Part shown: positions 33,658 through 42,082 of the stretch, one piece after another
Numbering within the stretch: the first letter of the stretch is position 1
How the letters are laid out: each line of letters starts with the position of its first letter
From: an uncultured Flavobacteriales bacterium
Lineage (GTDB): Bacteria; Bacteroidota; Bacteroidia; Palsa-965
DNA: 48,506 bases
Direction of reading: 5' to 3'
NCBI GenBank assembly: GCA_946478675.1
Contig: CAMLEF010000001.1
Coordinates: forward strand, 1-48,506
Program-made: the position numbers and the translations under genes
The notes under the pieces: generated by a model
The model's database searches: none
The model's input: the letters and a program-made list of their open reading frames with translations, nothing else
Told to the model about the DNA's origin: nothing

Positions 33658-36600
33658 TCACCAATACGTCATCAACCTGGCCGAGCGGTCCTTTCCATTC
33701 GAGAAAAGCATGCTCGAGACGACGACGCTGTTCCTGCATCGGCTGTTGATGGATCGCCAACAGCAATTGCTGGAATCGTTTCACCATGAATTTCTTTCCC
33801 TTTTCTCCACCGAACTGATCGGCATAACCGTCGGTCGAGAGATAAATGCAATCGCCTTTCTGCAGCTGCAGCGTGTGGCCTTTGAACTTGCGTTGCTCTT
33901 CCAGCTGATCGCCGGCGATGGAAAATTTATCCGCTTTGATCTCGTGAAAATCGTTGAGGCTGATGCGCCACAGCGGGCGATTGGCGCCGGCATATGAAAG
34001 CTGCATCGTCGCATGATCGATCACGCATAAAGCGATATCCATGCCGTCGCGCGTTTCACCGCCGGTGTCCTGGCGCAGGGCATGACGCACACCGGAATGC
34101 AGCGCTTCGAGGATGAGCTCCGGCGCTTCCGTTTTTTTCTCGATGACGATCTGGTTGAGCAGCGTGTTGCCGATCATGCTCATGAACGCGCCCGGAACGC
34201 CGTGCCCCGTGCAATCCACGCAGGCGATGAACGATTTGGTTTCCGTCGAAGCGAGCCAGTAAAAATCACCGCTCACGATATCACGCGGGCGGAAGAAGAT
34301 GAAGGATTCGGGAATGATGCGAGCAATTTCTGCGTCGACGGGAAGGATCGCTTCCTGGATGCGCTGCGCGTAGGTGATGCTGTCGCGGATGTCTTTGAAC
34401 GCGGATTCGAGCTGCTGCTTTTGCTCGACGACTTCGGCGGTGCGTTCATTCACGAGCACTTCCAGCTTTTCTTTTTGCAGGCGAAGACGACGCGCGCCCA
34501 ATCGCACCGAAAGGAAAATGATGCCGATGAAGCCGAGCGCATAAAACGTGTACGCCCAACCGGTGCGGTACCACGGCGGAAGGATCGTGAACGTGCACGT
34601 CGCTTCCTGCGAATCCATGCCGAAAGAATTTGCTGCGCGCACGCGGAACGTATACGTGCCTTCCGGGAGGTTCGTGTATTCTTTTTCGAACGCCGTAGAA
34701 TACTTCGACCAGCTCGTGTCGAAACCGTCGAGCCGGTAGGAGAACACGACTTTTTCATTGAACATGAAACACGGCGAGGCGAAACGGAAGCTGATCGAAT
34801 TGTAGCGGTACGGAATTTCTTTTTCCAGCGTAAGCGTCGCTTCGTCGGTGCCGTAAAGCACCATCGAATCTTTCCCGATCTGCACGCTGCGAATCAGCGC
34901 CTGCAATTTCAGCGAAGTGTCGCGCAGGATGCCGGACGAAGAATGCAGCAGCAAATCGTTCGACATCACCCAGAGCGAATTGTCGGATTGCACGGTGCCG
35001 AACTGCACGCCGTTGTAACCGAACAGTCCGCCGAATTCGAACAGGTGCGAACGGATCTTCCCGTGATCTTCGCCGAAGAAAACGTACTGGCTCGTGTTGT
35101 TCTTGTCGAGGAAGAGCCGTGCATCGAACGGAGCCGTCATCCCGGAAAGATCGCCGTTGCAGATCCGCTCGAAAATTTCCGGCGCTTCGAAAAAGCAAAC
35201 CGAATTGTCGCCTTTGTCTTTCGACGGATCATACGTATAGCAGCGTGTCGTGGAAAAGAAATACACCGCATCGCCGATGTTCACCGGGAAATATTCATCG
35301 CGCTTCATGCCGCGCAGCGTATCGTAATTCGTAACGGAAATGGAGCTGTCGCCGATGCCGAAAATGATGTGCTGGATATTTTTGAAACGGTTCACCGTCC
35401 AGATATCTTTCTTTCCCGGTTGCGTTTTGCAATCCATCACGTGGCTCATGCGCAGGATCTCTTCACCGGGCATATCGTAATGACGAATGATCTGCGGCAG
35501 CGCATGATCTTGCGTGCGCAACACTGTGAGACCTCCTTTTTCTCCCGTAACGACCAGCGGTGTGCCGGGCACGTTGCGGATCACGTCGGTGTAAAATTCG
35601 TTCGTGAATACCACGTTGTCGTTTTCCAGCCGCGCCAGGCCCATGCTCGTCGCGAGATACAGCTGGTCATCGATCACGGCCAGGTCCCACACTTCCGTTT
35701 GCAATCCGCCGACGCGCGTGAAACGGACGCTGCTGCCTTCGCCGGGTTTCGCTTTTTCCTGCAGGAACAAACCTTCCGTCGTGCCGAGGTATTGCGAGCC
35801 GTGAAAATCGATCGACAAATTCAGCGTGCCGTAGAAACCGGATTTGTCATCGAAGAAAAGCACCGGGCTGTTGTAAGAGATGCAGCTGATGCCGTTGTTG
35901 TGCATCGCCCAGAGATTTTTCTCGCGGTCGAGGAACAGCGCTGAGATCGACACGTCCGACATGCCCGACGTTTTGTTGATGATCTCTTTCAGTTGCAGAT
36001 CACGCGAATAAAAACCGATGCCGGTGCGCGTGTTGACGGCGATCATCGAGTCGTTCACCCAGATGCAGCCGAGCACGCTGGCGTTGAGCAGGAAGCTGTC
36101 GCTCATCACAGGTTGATACAGCGAGCCGTTGGCGGGTTGGTCGCTCATCGTGTAAAATCCTTTTTCGCCGGTGAGCACGAGCTGCTGGTGCGGTTTCCAC
36201 GGAATGACGCCGAGGATACGTTCGGTGCCGAAAATTTCTCCGCCGGGCGTGAGCGACAAGACGCTGTCGTTTTTTAATTCGACGAAACCGACGTTGCGCT
36301 GGCGGATGAATAATTGATTGCCGACCGGAAATGCGAAAGCGAACGTTTTGTTTTCCGGCGCTTCGATGATGCGGATGATCTTCTTGTCTTTCACGACAAA
36401 GATCCGTTCCGAAGCCTGGAAATAAACGCAGCCGTCGAGCACATACACTTTCCAGACGTCGGAAAATATTTTTGCATTTCCACTGAGCGAATCGGACAAT
36501 GAACGGTAACGCAATTTGCCGTCGGCGCGGCGCTCGAGGTAACCGAATTCGCTGACGGCGCCGATGTACATCGTGTTGGTCGCGGAGTCGAGCACGATCT

Positions 36601-36841
36601 GGCGGTTGGCGGCGCCGGGACGAACCGGAACCGTTTCCCATTGCTGGCCGTCGTACACGTACACGGAAGAAGTGCCGGCGAAATACATCACGCCGTTCTT
36701 GTCCTGTGAAGCCTGCCACACCTGGTTGAAGCCGCGGTAATCGGAAGGAAGATAGTTGTTGATGAAATGACCGCTTCGCTGCGCTTCCGTCGTGAGGAAG
36801 GCGAGTGAGAAGATCAGCAGCAGCAATCGGCGGATGCTCAT
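33638..36841 (-). CDS. propeller/Y_Y_Y-domain sensor SpoIIE/PP2C phosphatase
   Basis: 1067 residues from the ATG at 36841 (MSIRRLLLLIF signal peptide). About residues 20-690 form beta-propeller blades of the two-component-regulator type (GLFLQEKAKPGEG, SALFLDREKNLWAM), followed by a Y_Y_Y domain ending near FTILPPWYRTGW (750-761), a membrane helix (about 762-780), a coiled coil, the linker SITYAQRIQEAILP (821-834) and a PP2C domain with D859, D876 (DCTGHG), D1004 (STDG) and D1057-D1058. This is the sensor half of a hybrid two-component protein joined to a phosphatase instead of a kinase. Its ATG overlaps the metZ stop by four bases (ATGA). Confidence 0.93.
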   Translation of the reverse strand: MSIRRLLLLIFSLAFLTTEAQRSGHFINNYLPSDYRGFNQVWQASQDKNGVMYFAGTSSVYVYDGQQWETVPVRPGAANRQIVLDSATNTMYIGAVSEFGYLERRADGKLRYRSLSDSLSGNAKIFSDVWKVYVLDGCVYFQASERIFVVKDKKIIRIIEAPENKTFAFAFPVGNQLFIRQRNVGFVELKNDSVLSLTPGGEIFGTERILGVIPWKPHQQLVLTGEKGFYTMSDQPANGSLYQPVMSDSFLLNASVLGCIWVNDSMIAVNTRTGIGFYSRDLQLKEIINKTSGMSDVSISALFLDREKNLWAMHNNGISCISYNSPVLFFDDKSGFYGTLNLSIDFHGSQYLGTTEGLFLQEKAKPGEGSSVRFTRVGGLQTEVWDLAVIDDQLYLATSMGLARLENDNVVFTNEFYTDVIRNVPGTPLVVTGEKGGLTVLRTQDHALPQIIRHYDMPGEEILRMSHVMDCKTQPGKKDIWTVNRFKNIQHIIFGIGDSSISVTNYDTLRGMKRDEYFPVNIGDAVYFFSTTRCYTYDPSKDKGDNSVCFFEAPEIFERICNGDLSGMTAPFDARLFLDKNNTSQYVFFGEDHGKIRSHLFEFGGLFGYNGVQFGTVQSDNSLWVMSNDLLLHSSSGILRDTSLKLQALIRSVQIGKDSMVLYGTDEATLTLEKEIPYRYNSISFRFASPCFMFNEKVVFSYRLDGFDTSWSKYSTAFEKEYTNLPEGTYTFRVRAANSFGMDSQEATCTFTILPPWYRTGWAYTFYALGFIGIIFLSVRLGARRLRLQKEKLEVLVNERTAEVVEQKQQLESAFKDIRDSITYAQRIQEAILPVDAEIARIIPESFIFFRPRDIVSGDFYWLASTETKSFIACVDCTGHGVPGAFMSMIGNTLLNQIVIEKKTEAPELILEALHSGVRHALRQDTGGETRDGMDIALCVIDHATMQLSYAGANRPLWRISLNDFHEIKADKFSIAGDQLEEQRKFKGHTLQLQKGDCIYLSTDGYADQFGGEKGKKFMVKRFQQLLLAIHQQPMQEQRRRLEHAFLEWKGPLGQVDDVLVIGFRIG

Positions 36842-38004
36842 TTCGATTTCTCCAGCGCTTGTTCGATATCGTTGGCGATGTCGGTGATATGTTCCAGCCC
36901 GACGGAGATGCGCACGAGCCCCGGCGTGATGCCGACAGCAAGACGTTCCTGTTCGGTGAGCTTCGCGTGTGTCGTCGATGCGGGATGTGTTACTGTCGTG
37001 CGCGTGTCGCCGAGATTCGCGGTGAGTGAGCACATGCGGATGTTGTCGAGGAAATTACGGCCGTGCTTCAATCCGCCTTTCAGCTCGAGCGCGATCACGC
37101 CGCCGCCCGCGCTCATCTGCCGGCGCGCCACTTCGTACTGCGGATGCGAGAGCAGGAACGGGTATTTCACTTCCGCAATATCCGGGTGATGCTGCAGCAT
37201 GCCGGCGAGCTTCAGCGCATTTTCCGAATGGCGTTCCATGCGCAGGTGCAGTGTTTCGAGGCTCTTCGAAAGGATCCACGCGTTGAACGGCGAGAGCGAA
37301 GGTCCCGTGCTGCGGCAGAAGCTGTAGACTTCTTTCACGAGCTCTTTTTTGCCGAGCACGGCGCCGCCGAGCACACGTCCTTGTCCGTCGATGAACTTCG
37401 TAGCGGAATGCGTGATGAGGTGCGCGCCGAATTGTGCGGGCTGCTGCAGCGCCGGTGTGGCGAAGCAGTTGTCGACGTTCAGCAAAATGTTGTGCTTGTT
37501 CGCGAGCTGGCCAAGCCATTGCAGATCGATGATGTCGAGCCCGGGATTCGTCGGCGTTTCCACGAAGATCATTTTCGTCTCGGGGCGAATGAGACCTTCC
37601 CAGGTTTCGGGCTTGTTGATATCGGCGTACGAAAATGTGATGCCCCATTTCGGGAGATACTTCGTGATCACCGTGTGCGTCGATCCGAAAATGGAGCTGC
37701 ACGCGAGCAAATGATCGCCCGCTTTGAGGAACGCCATGAACGAAGCGAACACCGCGGCCATTCCCGAAGCCGTTGCAAAACCATCTTCCGTTCCTTCGAG
37801 CGCGCACATCTTGTCGATGAACTCGCGTTGGTTCGGATTGGAGAAGCGGCTGTAGATGTTGTCGTGGTTCTCATCCGCGAAAGTCGCGCGCATGTGTTCC
37901 GCGTCGTCAAACGTAAAGCTCGACGTCAGGTACAGCGGCACGGAATGCTCATGCACCTGCGTCTGTTCGGATTGAATGCGGATGGCTTTGGTTTCGGGTC
38001 TCAT
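36838..38004 (-). CDS. metZ: O-succinylhomoserine (or O-acetylhomoserine) sulfhydrylase
   Basis: 388 residues. It is a PLP enzyme of the Cys/Met metabolism family, making homocysteine directly from acyl-homoserine and sulfide. The PLP lysine is K203 in SATKFIDGQGR, D178 lies in NVDNC, and YSRFSNPNQ (51-59) is the conserved substrate/PLP segment. SATKFIDGQGR is the MetZ-like version of the motif. metX, which makes the acyl-homoserine, lies 2.2 kb away. The gene overlaps the following phosphatase gene by four bases. Confidence 0.92.
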   Translation of the reverse strand: MRPETKAIRIQSEQTQVHEHSVPLYLTSSFTFDDAEHMRATFADENHDNIYSRFSNPNQREFIDKMCALEGTEDGFATASGMAAVFASFMAFLKAGDHLLACSSIFGSTHTVITKYLPKWGITFSYADINKPETWEGLIRPETKMIFVETPTNPGLDIIDLQWLGQLANKHNILLNVDNCFATPALQQPAQFGAHLITHSATKFIDGQGRVLGGAVLGKKELVKEVYSFCRSTGPSLSPFNAWILSKSLETLHLRMERHSENALKLAGMLQHHPDIAEVKYPFLLSHPQYEVARRQMSAGGGVIALELKGGLKHGRNFLDNIRMCSLTANLGDTRTTVTHPASTTHAKLTEQERLAVGITPGLVRISVGLEHITDIANDIEQALEKSK

Positions 38005-38019
38005 GATTTCAATTTAGCG

Positions 38020-38066
38020 ACTGTAGTCATGCTGAGTAGCGGAGCGTATCGAAGCGTGGCTACAGT
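38020..38066. repeat. imperfect hairpin between osmC and metZ
   Basis: ACTGTAGTCA at 38020-38029 pairs with TGGCTACAGT at 38057-38066 (one G-T pair), and the interior has GAGTAGCGGAGCGTATCGAAG. The right arm overlaps the osmC stop codon. Confidence 0.5.
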
Positions 38067-38488
38067 GTTACACCATTCACCCGCGTTTCCCACGTGATCT
38101 TCGCGCCGGCCTTTTCGAGCGTTTGTGAAACGGAACAATATTTTTCCATCGAGAGCTGCACGGCGCGTTTTGCTTTTTCAGGATCGATCTTTCCGTCGAG
38201 GTGATAGATGATGTGGATCGTTTCCCAAAGCGAAGGCTCTTTTCCTTTTTCGCGTTCGCCGTCGATCTCCATTCGGAAATCCGTAACCTCCTGCCGCTGC
38301 TTTTTCAGGATGAGCACGATGTCGATGGCGCTGCAGCCGCCCACTGCCATCAGCAGCGCCTGCATCGGACGAACGCCTTTGTCGTGCCCGCCGATCTCCG
38401 GGTTTGCATCGAAATGCATCGTGACGCCCTGTTCGTTGCGGGCTTCGAAATGGAAGGCGTCGTCGAGACGCTGGAGGTTTACTTTCAT
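38060..38488 (-). CDS. OsmC-family peroxide/redox protein
   Basis: 142 residues. The two redox cysteines of the family are C52 (GGCSAID) and C118 (KYCSVSQTL), with the usual MQALLMAVGGCS and EKYCSVSQTL contexts. It looks like the YhfA-type branch rather than Ohr. These enzymes reduce organic or lipid peroxides, but the substrate of this branch is unclear. It lies just upstream of metZ on the same strand and may share its transcript. Confidence 0.93.
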   Translation of the reverse strand: MKVNLQRLDDAFHFEARNEQGVTMHFDANPEIGGHDKGVRPMQALLMAVGGCSAIDIVLILKKQRQEVTDFRMEIDGEREKGKEPSLWETIHIIYHLDGKIDPEKAKRAVQLSMEKYCSVSQTLEKAGAKITWETRVNGVTL

Positions 38489-38503
38489 GTGTTACGGGAA
38501 AGT

Positions 38504-38511
38504 CAAAGATA
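38504..38511 (-). promoter_or_regulatory. -7 box (TATCTTTG) for osmC-metZ-phosphatase
   Basis: TATCTTTG on the minus strand matches TAnnTTTG and lies 15 nt before the ATG at 38488. It could drive the three-gene run osmC, metZ and the propeller phosphatase. Confidence 0.55.
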
Positions 38512-38636
38512 GAAAATCGAACCGGCTGTGTGCCTGCGCGCGCGGTTACCACTTGTTAACGGTTATTCAACGGTCTTGCGCCGTATTTAGACGTAACTTT
38601 AAAATCTTCACAATGCTTATTGATTAAAATCTATTT

Positions 38637-40178
38637 ATGGAACAAGTGGCCATGCAAAAAGTTCATCTCCGGAAAATAAAAGCCGGGGATTACCAGTCGA
38701 TCGTTGCGCTTCAGCTGAAGTGTTTTCCCGGGATGAAACCGTGGACGCAGGAACAGTTCAACAGCATCCTCCGCATTTTTCCCGAAGGACAATTCTGCAT
38801 TACCTACGGGAAAAAACTGATCGCGTCCTCCTGTTCGCTCATCATTAACTTCAGCGATTATTCGGAAACGGCAAGCTGGTCGGAGCTGACCGATTCGGGC
38901 TACATCACGAACCACGATAAATACGGCGATACGCTTTATGGCATGGAGATCATGGTTGATCCCGATTTCCGCGGCATGAAGATCTCACGACGCTTGTACG
39001 ATGCGCGGAAAGACATCGCGAAAAAGTTCAACCTGCCGCGCATCATCATCGGCGGGCGACTGCCGGGCTACTCCCGTCACGCGAAGGATATGTCGATTGA
39101 AACGTACGTCGACAAAGTGACCAGCCGCAGCCTGTACGACCCGGTGCTCACGGCGCAATTGTCGAACGGCTTTTCGCTGCGCCGCATTTTGCCGGGCTAT
39201 CTTCCGAATGATAACGAGTCGTGCGGTTATGCCACGCTGCTCGAGTGGACCAATTACAGCTATGCGCGTTACGGACATGATTATGCCGGTTCGTCGTATG
39301 TGCGGGTGAGCGCTGTGCAATACCAGATGCGTCCGATCCGCAACTTCAAAGAGTTCGAGCGGCACTGCGAGTTTTTCGTGGATACTGCTTCCGACTACCG
39401 GAGCGATTTCGTGGTGTTCCCGGAGATGCTGACGTTGCAGCTGCTTTCTTTTTTGCCGAACAAACGGCCCGGCGAAACGATCCGCGAAGTTTCTAAATAC
39501 ACCGCGCAGTACGAGCAGTTATTCACCCGGCTTGCGGTAAAACACAACATCAACATCATTGCCGGTTCGCATTTTATCATGGAGAACGAGCAGCTCTACA
39601 ATGTGTCGTACCTGTTTCGCCGCGACGGAACGCACGACAAGCAGTATAAGATCCACATCACGCCGCACGAGAAAAAATGGTGGGGCGTAAAAAGCGGCGA
39701 CCGCGTCAGCGTGTTCAACACGGATAAGGGAAAGGTCGCTATCCTGATCTGCTACGATTCGGAATTCCCCGAGCTGGCGCGGATCGCAGTGAGCAAAGGC
39801 GCAAAAATTATTTTCGTTCCCTTCAACACCGACGACCGTCGTGGATACCTGCGGGTACGCTATTGTTCGCAGGCGCGCGCGATCGAAAACCAGGTATACG
39901 TGGTGATCACCGGCTGCGTCGGAAACCTGCCCGAGGTGGAAAATCTCGATATCCACTATTCGCAGTCGGCCATCTTCACGCCTTCGGACGTCGAGTTTCA
40001 CCGCGAAGCTATTGCGTCGGAAGCAACGCCGAATACCGAAACGCTCATCTACCAGGATCTCGACCTGCAGCTGCTGAAAAGAAATCGCGAGCTCGGATCG
40101 GTGCAAACCTGGAACGACCGCAAGCAGGGCTTCTACAAGCTGCGTTATACCGAAGACGGGAAAGAGTTCAACATCTGA
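38637..40178 (+). CDS. GNAT acetyltransferase-nitrilase fusion protein
   Basis: 513 residues. Residues about 8-210 form a GNAT domain (VHLRKIKAGDYQSI; ...MVDPDFRGMKISRRLY as the CoA-binding loop region). Residues about 222-495 form a carbon-nitrogen hydrolase with the full catalytic set E263 (FPEML), K338 (YKIH) and C372 (LICYDSEFPE). This two-domain fusion is a recognised but poorly characterised family. It might acetylate one amine and hydrolyse an amide, but no substrate can be named. It lies 45 nt before metX on the same strand, so a link with methionine or amine metabolism is possible but unproven. A TAACTTTA box lies at 38593-38600. Confidence 0.92.
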   Translation: MEQVAMQKVHLRKIKAGDYQSIVALQLKCFPGMKPWTQEQFNSILRIFPEGQFCITYGKKLIASSCSLIINFSDYSETASWSELTDSGYITNHDKYGDTLYGMEIMVDPDFRGMKISRRLYDARKDIAKKFNLPRIIIGGRLPGYSRHAKDMSIETYVDKVTSRSLYDPVLTAQLSNGFSLRRILPGYLPNDNESCGYATLLEWTNYSYARYGHDYAGSSYVRVSAVQYQMRPIRNFKEFERHCEFFVDTASDYRSDFVVFPEMLTLQLLSFLPNKRPGETIREVSKYTAQYEQLFTRLAVKHNINIIAGSHFIMENEQLYNVSYLFRRDGTHDKQYKIHITPHEKKWWGVKSGDRVSVFNTDKGKVAILICYDSEFPELARIAVSKGAKIIFVPFNTDDRRGYLRVRYCSQARAIENQVYVVITGCVGNLPEVENLDIHYSQSAIFTPSDVEFHREAIASEATPNTETLIYQDLDLQLLKRNRELGSVQTWNDRKQGFYKLRYTEDGKEFNI

Positions 40179-40222
40179 TCCGGCGCTGCTTCGGGAGCAA
40201 ACGAGTATCTTCGAAGCACCCT

Positions 40223-41230
40223 ATGCAACCGCAGGTTTATCATCACCACGCACCTTTCATTACAGAATCCGGCCGCACGCTTCCTTCGCTGGAGATCGCG
40301 TATTGCACGTACGGCACGCTCACGGCCGACAGCAAAGTCGTGTGGGTTTGCCACGCGCTCACCGCAAGTGCCGATTGTGCCGACTGGTGGCCCGATCTCA
40401 TTGGCGAAAATAATGCGATCAACCCGCAGGAGTATTTCATCGTGTGCGCGAACATCCCGGGGTCTTGTTACGGTTCTTCCGGGCCGATGAGCATCAATCC
40501 TGAAACGCAACAACCTTATTACAGCGATTTCCCGGTGTTCACGATCCGCGACATGGTGAAAGCGCATCAGTTGCTGCGCGCGCATCTCGGCATGGAGAAA
40601 ATTCATTTGCTGCTCGGCGGTTCGATGGGCGGTTACCAATGCATCGAGTGGGCATTGATGGAACCGGAGCGGATGACGCATCTCGCATTGGCAGCGACAG
40701 GCGCGAAAGAAAGCGCATGGGGCATCGCGATCCACACGGCGCAGCGGCTGGCGATTGAAACGGACGAGACGTTCGGAGAAAAGCGTGCGGATGCCGGAGC
40801 AAAAGGATTAAAAACTGCCCGCGCCATCGGCATGCTGACGTATCGCAACTACCAGGCGTTCGTCAACACACAAACCGACGACGACGATCGCAGTGATAAT
40901 TTCAAAGCGAGCAGCTACATCCATTACCAGGGCGAGAAGCTGGTGAAACGTTTCAACGCGTATTCCTACTGGCTGCTCAGCAAAGCGATGGATTCGCACA
41001 ACGTTGCGCGCGGCCGCGGAAAGATGGAAGAAGTGTTGAAGCAGGTAAAAGCCAAAATGCTCTGCATCGGCATCAGCAGCGATATTCTCTGTCCCGTCAA
41101 CGAGCAGGAATTTTTAGCGAATCATATTCCCCACGCGAAATACGCAGAGATCGATTCCCCGTTCGGCCACGATGGATTTTTAGTAGAAGGAAAAAAGATC
41201 GGCGAAATCATCAAAAGCTGGATGAGCTGA
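40223..41230 (+). CDS. metX: homoserine O-acyltransferase
   Basis: 335 residues from the ATG at 40223 (MQPQVYHHHAPFITESG). It is an alpha/beta hydrolase-fold enzyme that acylates homoserine as the first committed step of methionine synthesis. The nucleophile is S134 in GGSMGG, with D287 (SSDILCP) and H316 (GHDGFL) as triad partners. GPMSINPETQQPYYSDFP is a family hallmark. Whether the acyl donor is acetyl- or succinyl-CoA cannot be read safely. An in-frame extension overlaps the upstream gene and is rejected. It probably works with metZ. Confidence 0.95.
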   Translation: MQPQVYHHHAPFITESGRTLPSLEIAYCTYGTLTADSKVVWVCHALTASADCADWWPDLIGENNAINPQEYFIVCANIPGSCYGSSGPMSINPETQQPYYSDFPVFTIRDMVKAHQLLRAHLGMEKIHLLLGGSMGGYQCIEWALMEPERMTHLALAATGAKESAWGIAIHTAQRLAIETDETFGEKRADAGAKGLKTARAIGMLTYRNYQAFVNTQTDDDDRSDNFKASSYIHYQGEKLVKRFNAYSYWLLSKAMDSHNVARGRGKMEEVLKQVKAKMLCIGISSDILCPVNEQEFLANHIPHAKYAEIDSPFGHDGFLVEGKKIGEIIKSWMS

Positions 41231-41300
41231 TGATTTCCGCTTCGCTATGAGCTGATGAAAGAAAGTTTAATCAGCACATAGCGAGCAACAGCGAGCGGGG
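41231..41300. repeat. inverted repeat after metX
   Basis: CGCTATGAGCTGAT faces ATCAGCACATAGCG with one mismatch, between the convergent metX and VOC genes. It may act as a terminator in both directions, but no T-run is present. Confidence 0.5.
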
Positions 41301-41348
41301 CACATAGCCCGCGCGGACGGCGCCGGGCGGAGCACACCGGCACATTCT

Positions 41349-41729
41349 CTATTCTGCTGCCGGTTCCCAGAGCTCGATTTTATTCCCTTCCGGATCGAGA
41401 ATATGTGCGAATTTGCCGTACTCGTGCACCTGCATTTCGCCGACGATCTGAACACCTTCTTTCTTCAGCTCTTCCATCAGCGCTTCGAGATTCTCCACGC
41501 GGAAGTTGAACATGAATTCTTTCTGCGAAGGTTCGAAATACTTCGTGTCGTTCTTGAACGGGTTCCAAATCGTGTAGCCTTTCTCTTCCGGCTTCTCCGC
41601 ATCCCGCCACTCGAGCATAGCGCCGTAGTCGGACATGGGCAAACCGAGATGGGCAGCATACCATTCCCGTTGCGCTTTAGGATCGTTGCTCTTGAAAAAA
41701 ATTCCGCCGAGTGCAGTAACACGTTTCAT
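41349..41729 (-). CDS. VOC-family (glyoxalase/bleomycin-resistance fold) protein
   Basis: 126 residues from the ATG at 41729. The paired beta-alpha-beta-beta-beta units of the VOC fold are visible: FFKSNDPKAQREWYAAHLGL in the first half and EALMEELKKEGVQI...FAHILDPEGNKIELWEP in the second. ILDPEGNKIELWE is a strong family signature, with E as a likely metal ligand. The reaction is unknown; these proteins range from glyoxalases to antibiotic-binding proteins. An upstream extension runs into the TTCGTA repeats and is rejected. Confidence 0.9.
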   Translation of the reverse strand: MKRVTALGGIFFKSNDPKAQREWYAAHLGLPMSDYGAMLEWRDAEKPEEKGYTIWNPFKNDTKYFEPSQKEFMFNFRVENLEALMEELKKEGVQIVGEMQVHEYGKFAHILDPEGNKIELWEPAAE

Positions 41730-41752
41730 AGAAGGGTGCGAATTACGATGAT

Positions 41753-41934
41753 GGGTGCGAATTACGAATGAATACGAATATACGAATCCGTAGCAATGAA
41801 CATCCTGTAGTCCCATTCGTATATTCGCCACGATTCGTAATTCGCACCCCCTCGCATTGCCAACACACGAATCCCATTGTGAAACCGTCCCTATCACGAT
41901 TCGTATATTCGTATTCATTCGTAATCCGCAACCC
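41753..41934. repeat. three-arm TTCGTAT/TTCGTAA repeat array
   Basis: A left arm (41753-41788) is an almost perfect 36-bp inverted copy of 41898-41934, and a third, shorter copy lies between them (about 41815-41850). All three are built from ACGAAT or ATTCGTA words. It fills most of the 353-nt gap between the divergent VOC and ppa genes; the rest of the gap (41940-42082) shows nothing I can name. Confidence 0.8.
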
Positions 41935-42082
41935 GCCACCACAGTTAAGATTAACCTCTCCTGTTTACTTCATTCCTCAGGTTGTTGCGAAATTTTCGCT
42001 GGGAGCAGCAGGCGGGACTTCTTTTCCCCAATGAATAACGCGTGGTACAAATTTCGGATCGGGGAAAGCAGATTTTTCGCTT

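Noticed and set aside
34082..35944. 620-codon plus-strand frame opposite the propeller phosphatase
   Set aside because: Shadow of a well-supported gene, biased composition, no start signal.
39863..40222. Longer N-terminus for metX
   Set aside because: It overlaps the GNAT-nitrilase gene; MetX family members start near the ATG at 40223.
41753..41934. CRISPR array
   Set aside because: Repeats are inverted and degenerate, with no regular spacing or unique spacers, and no cas genes are present.
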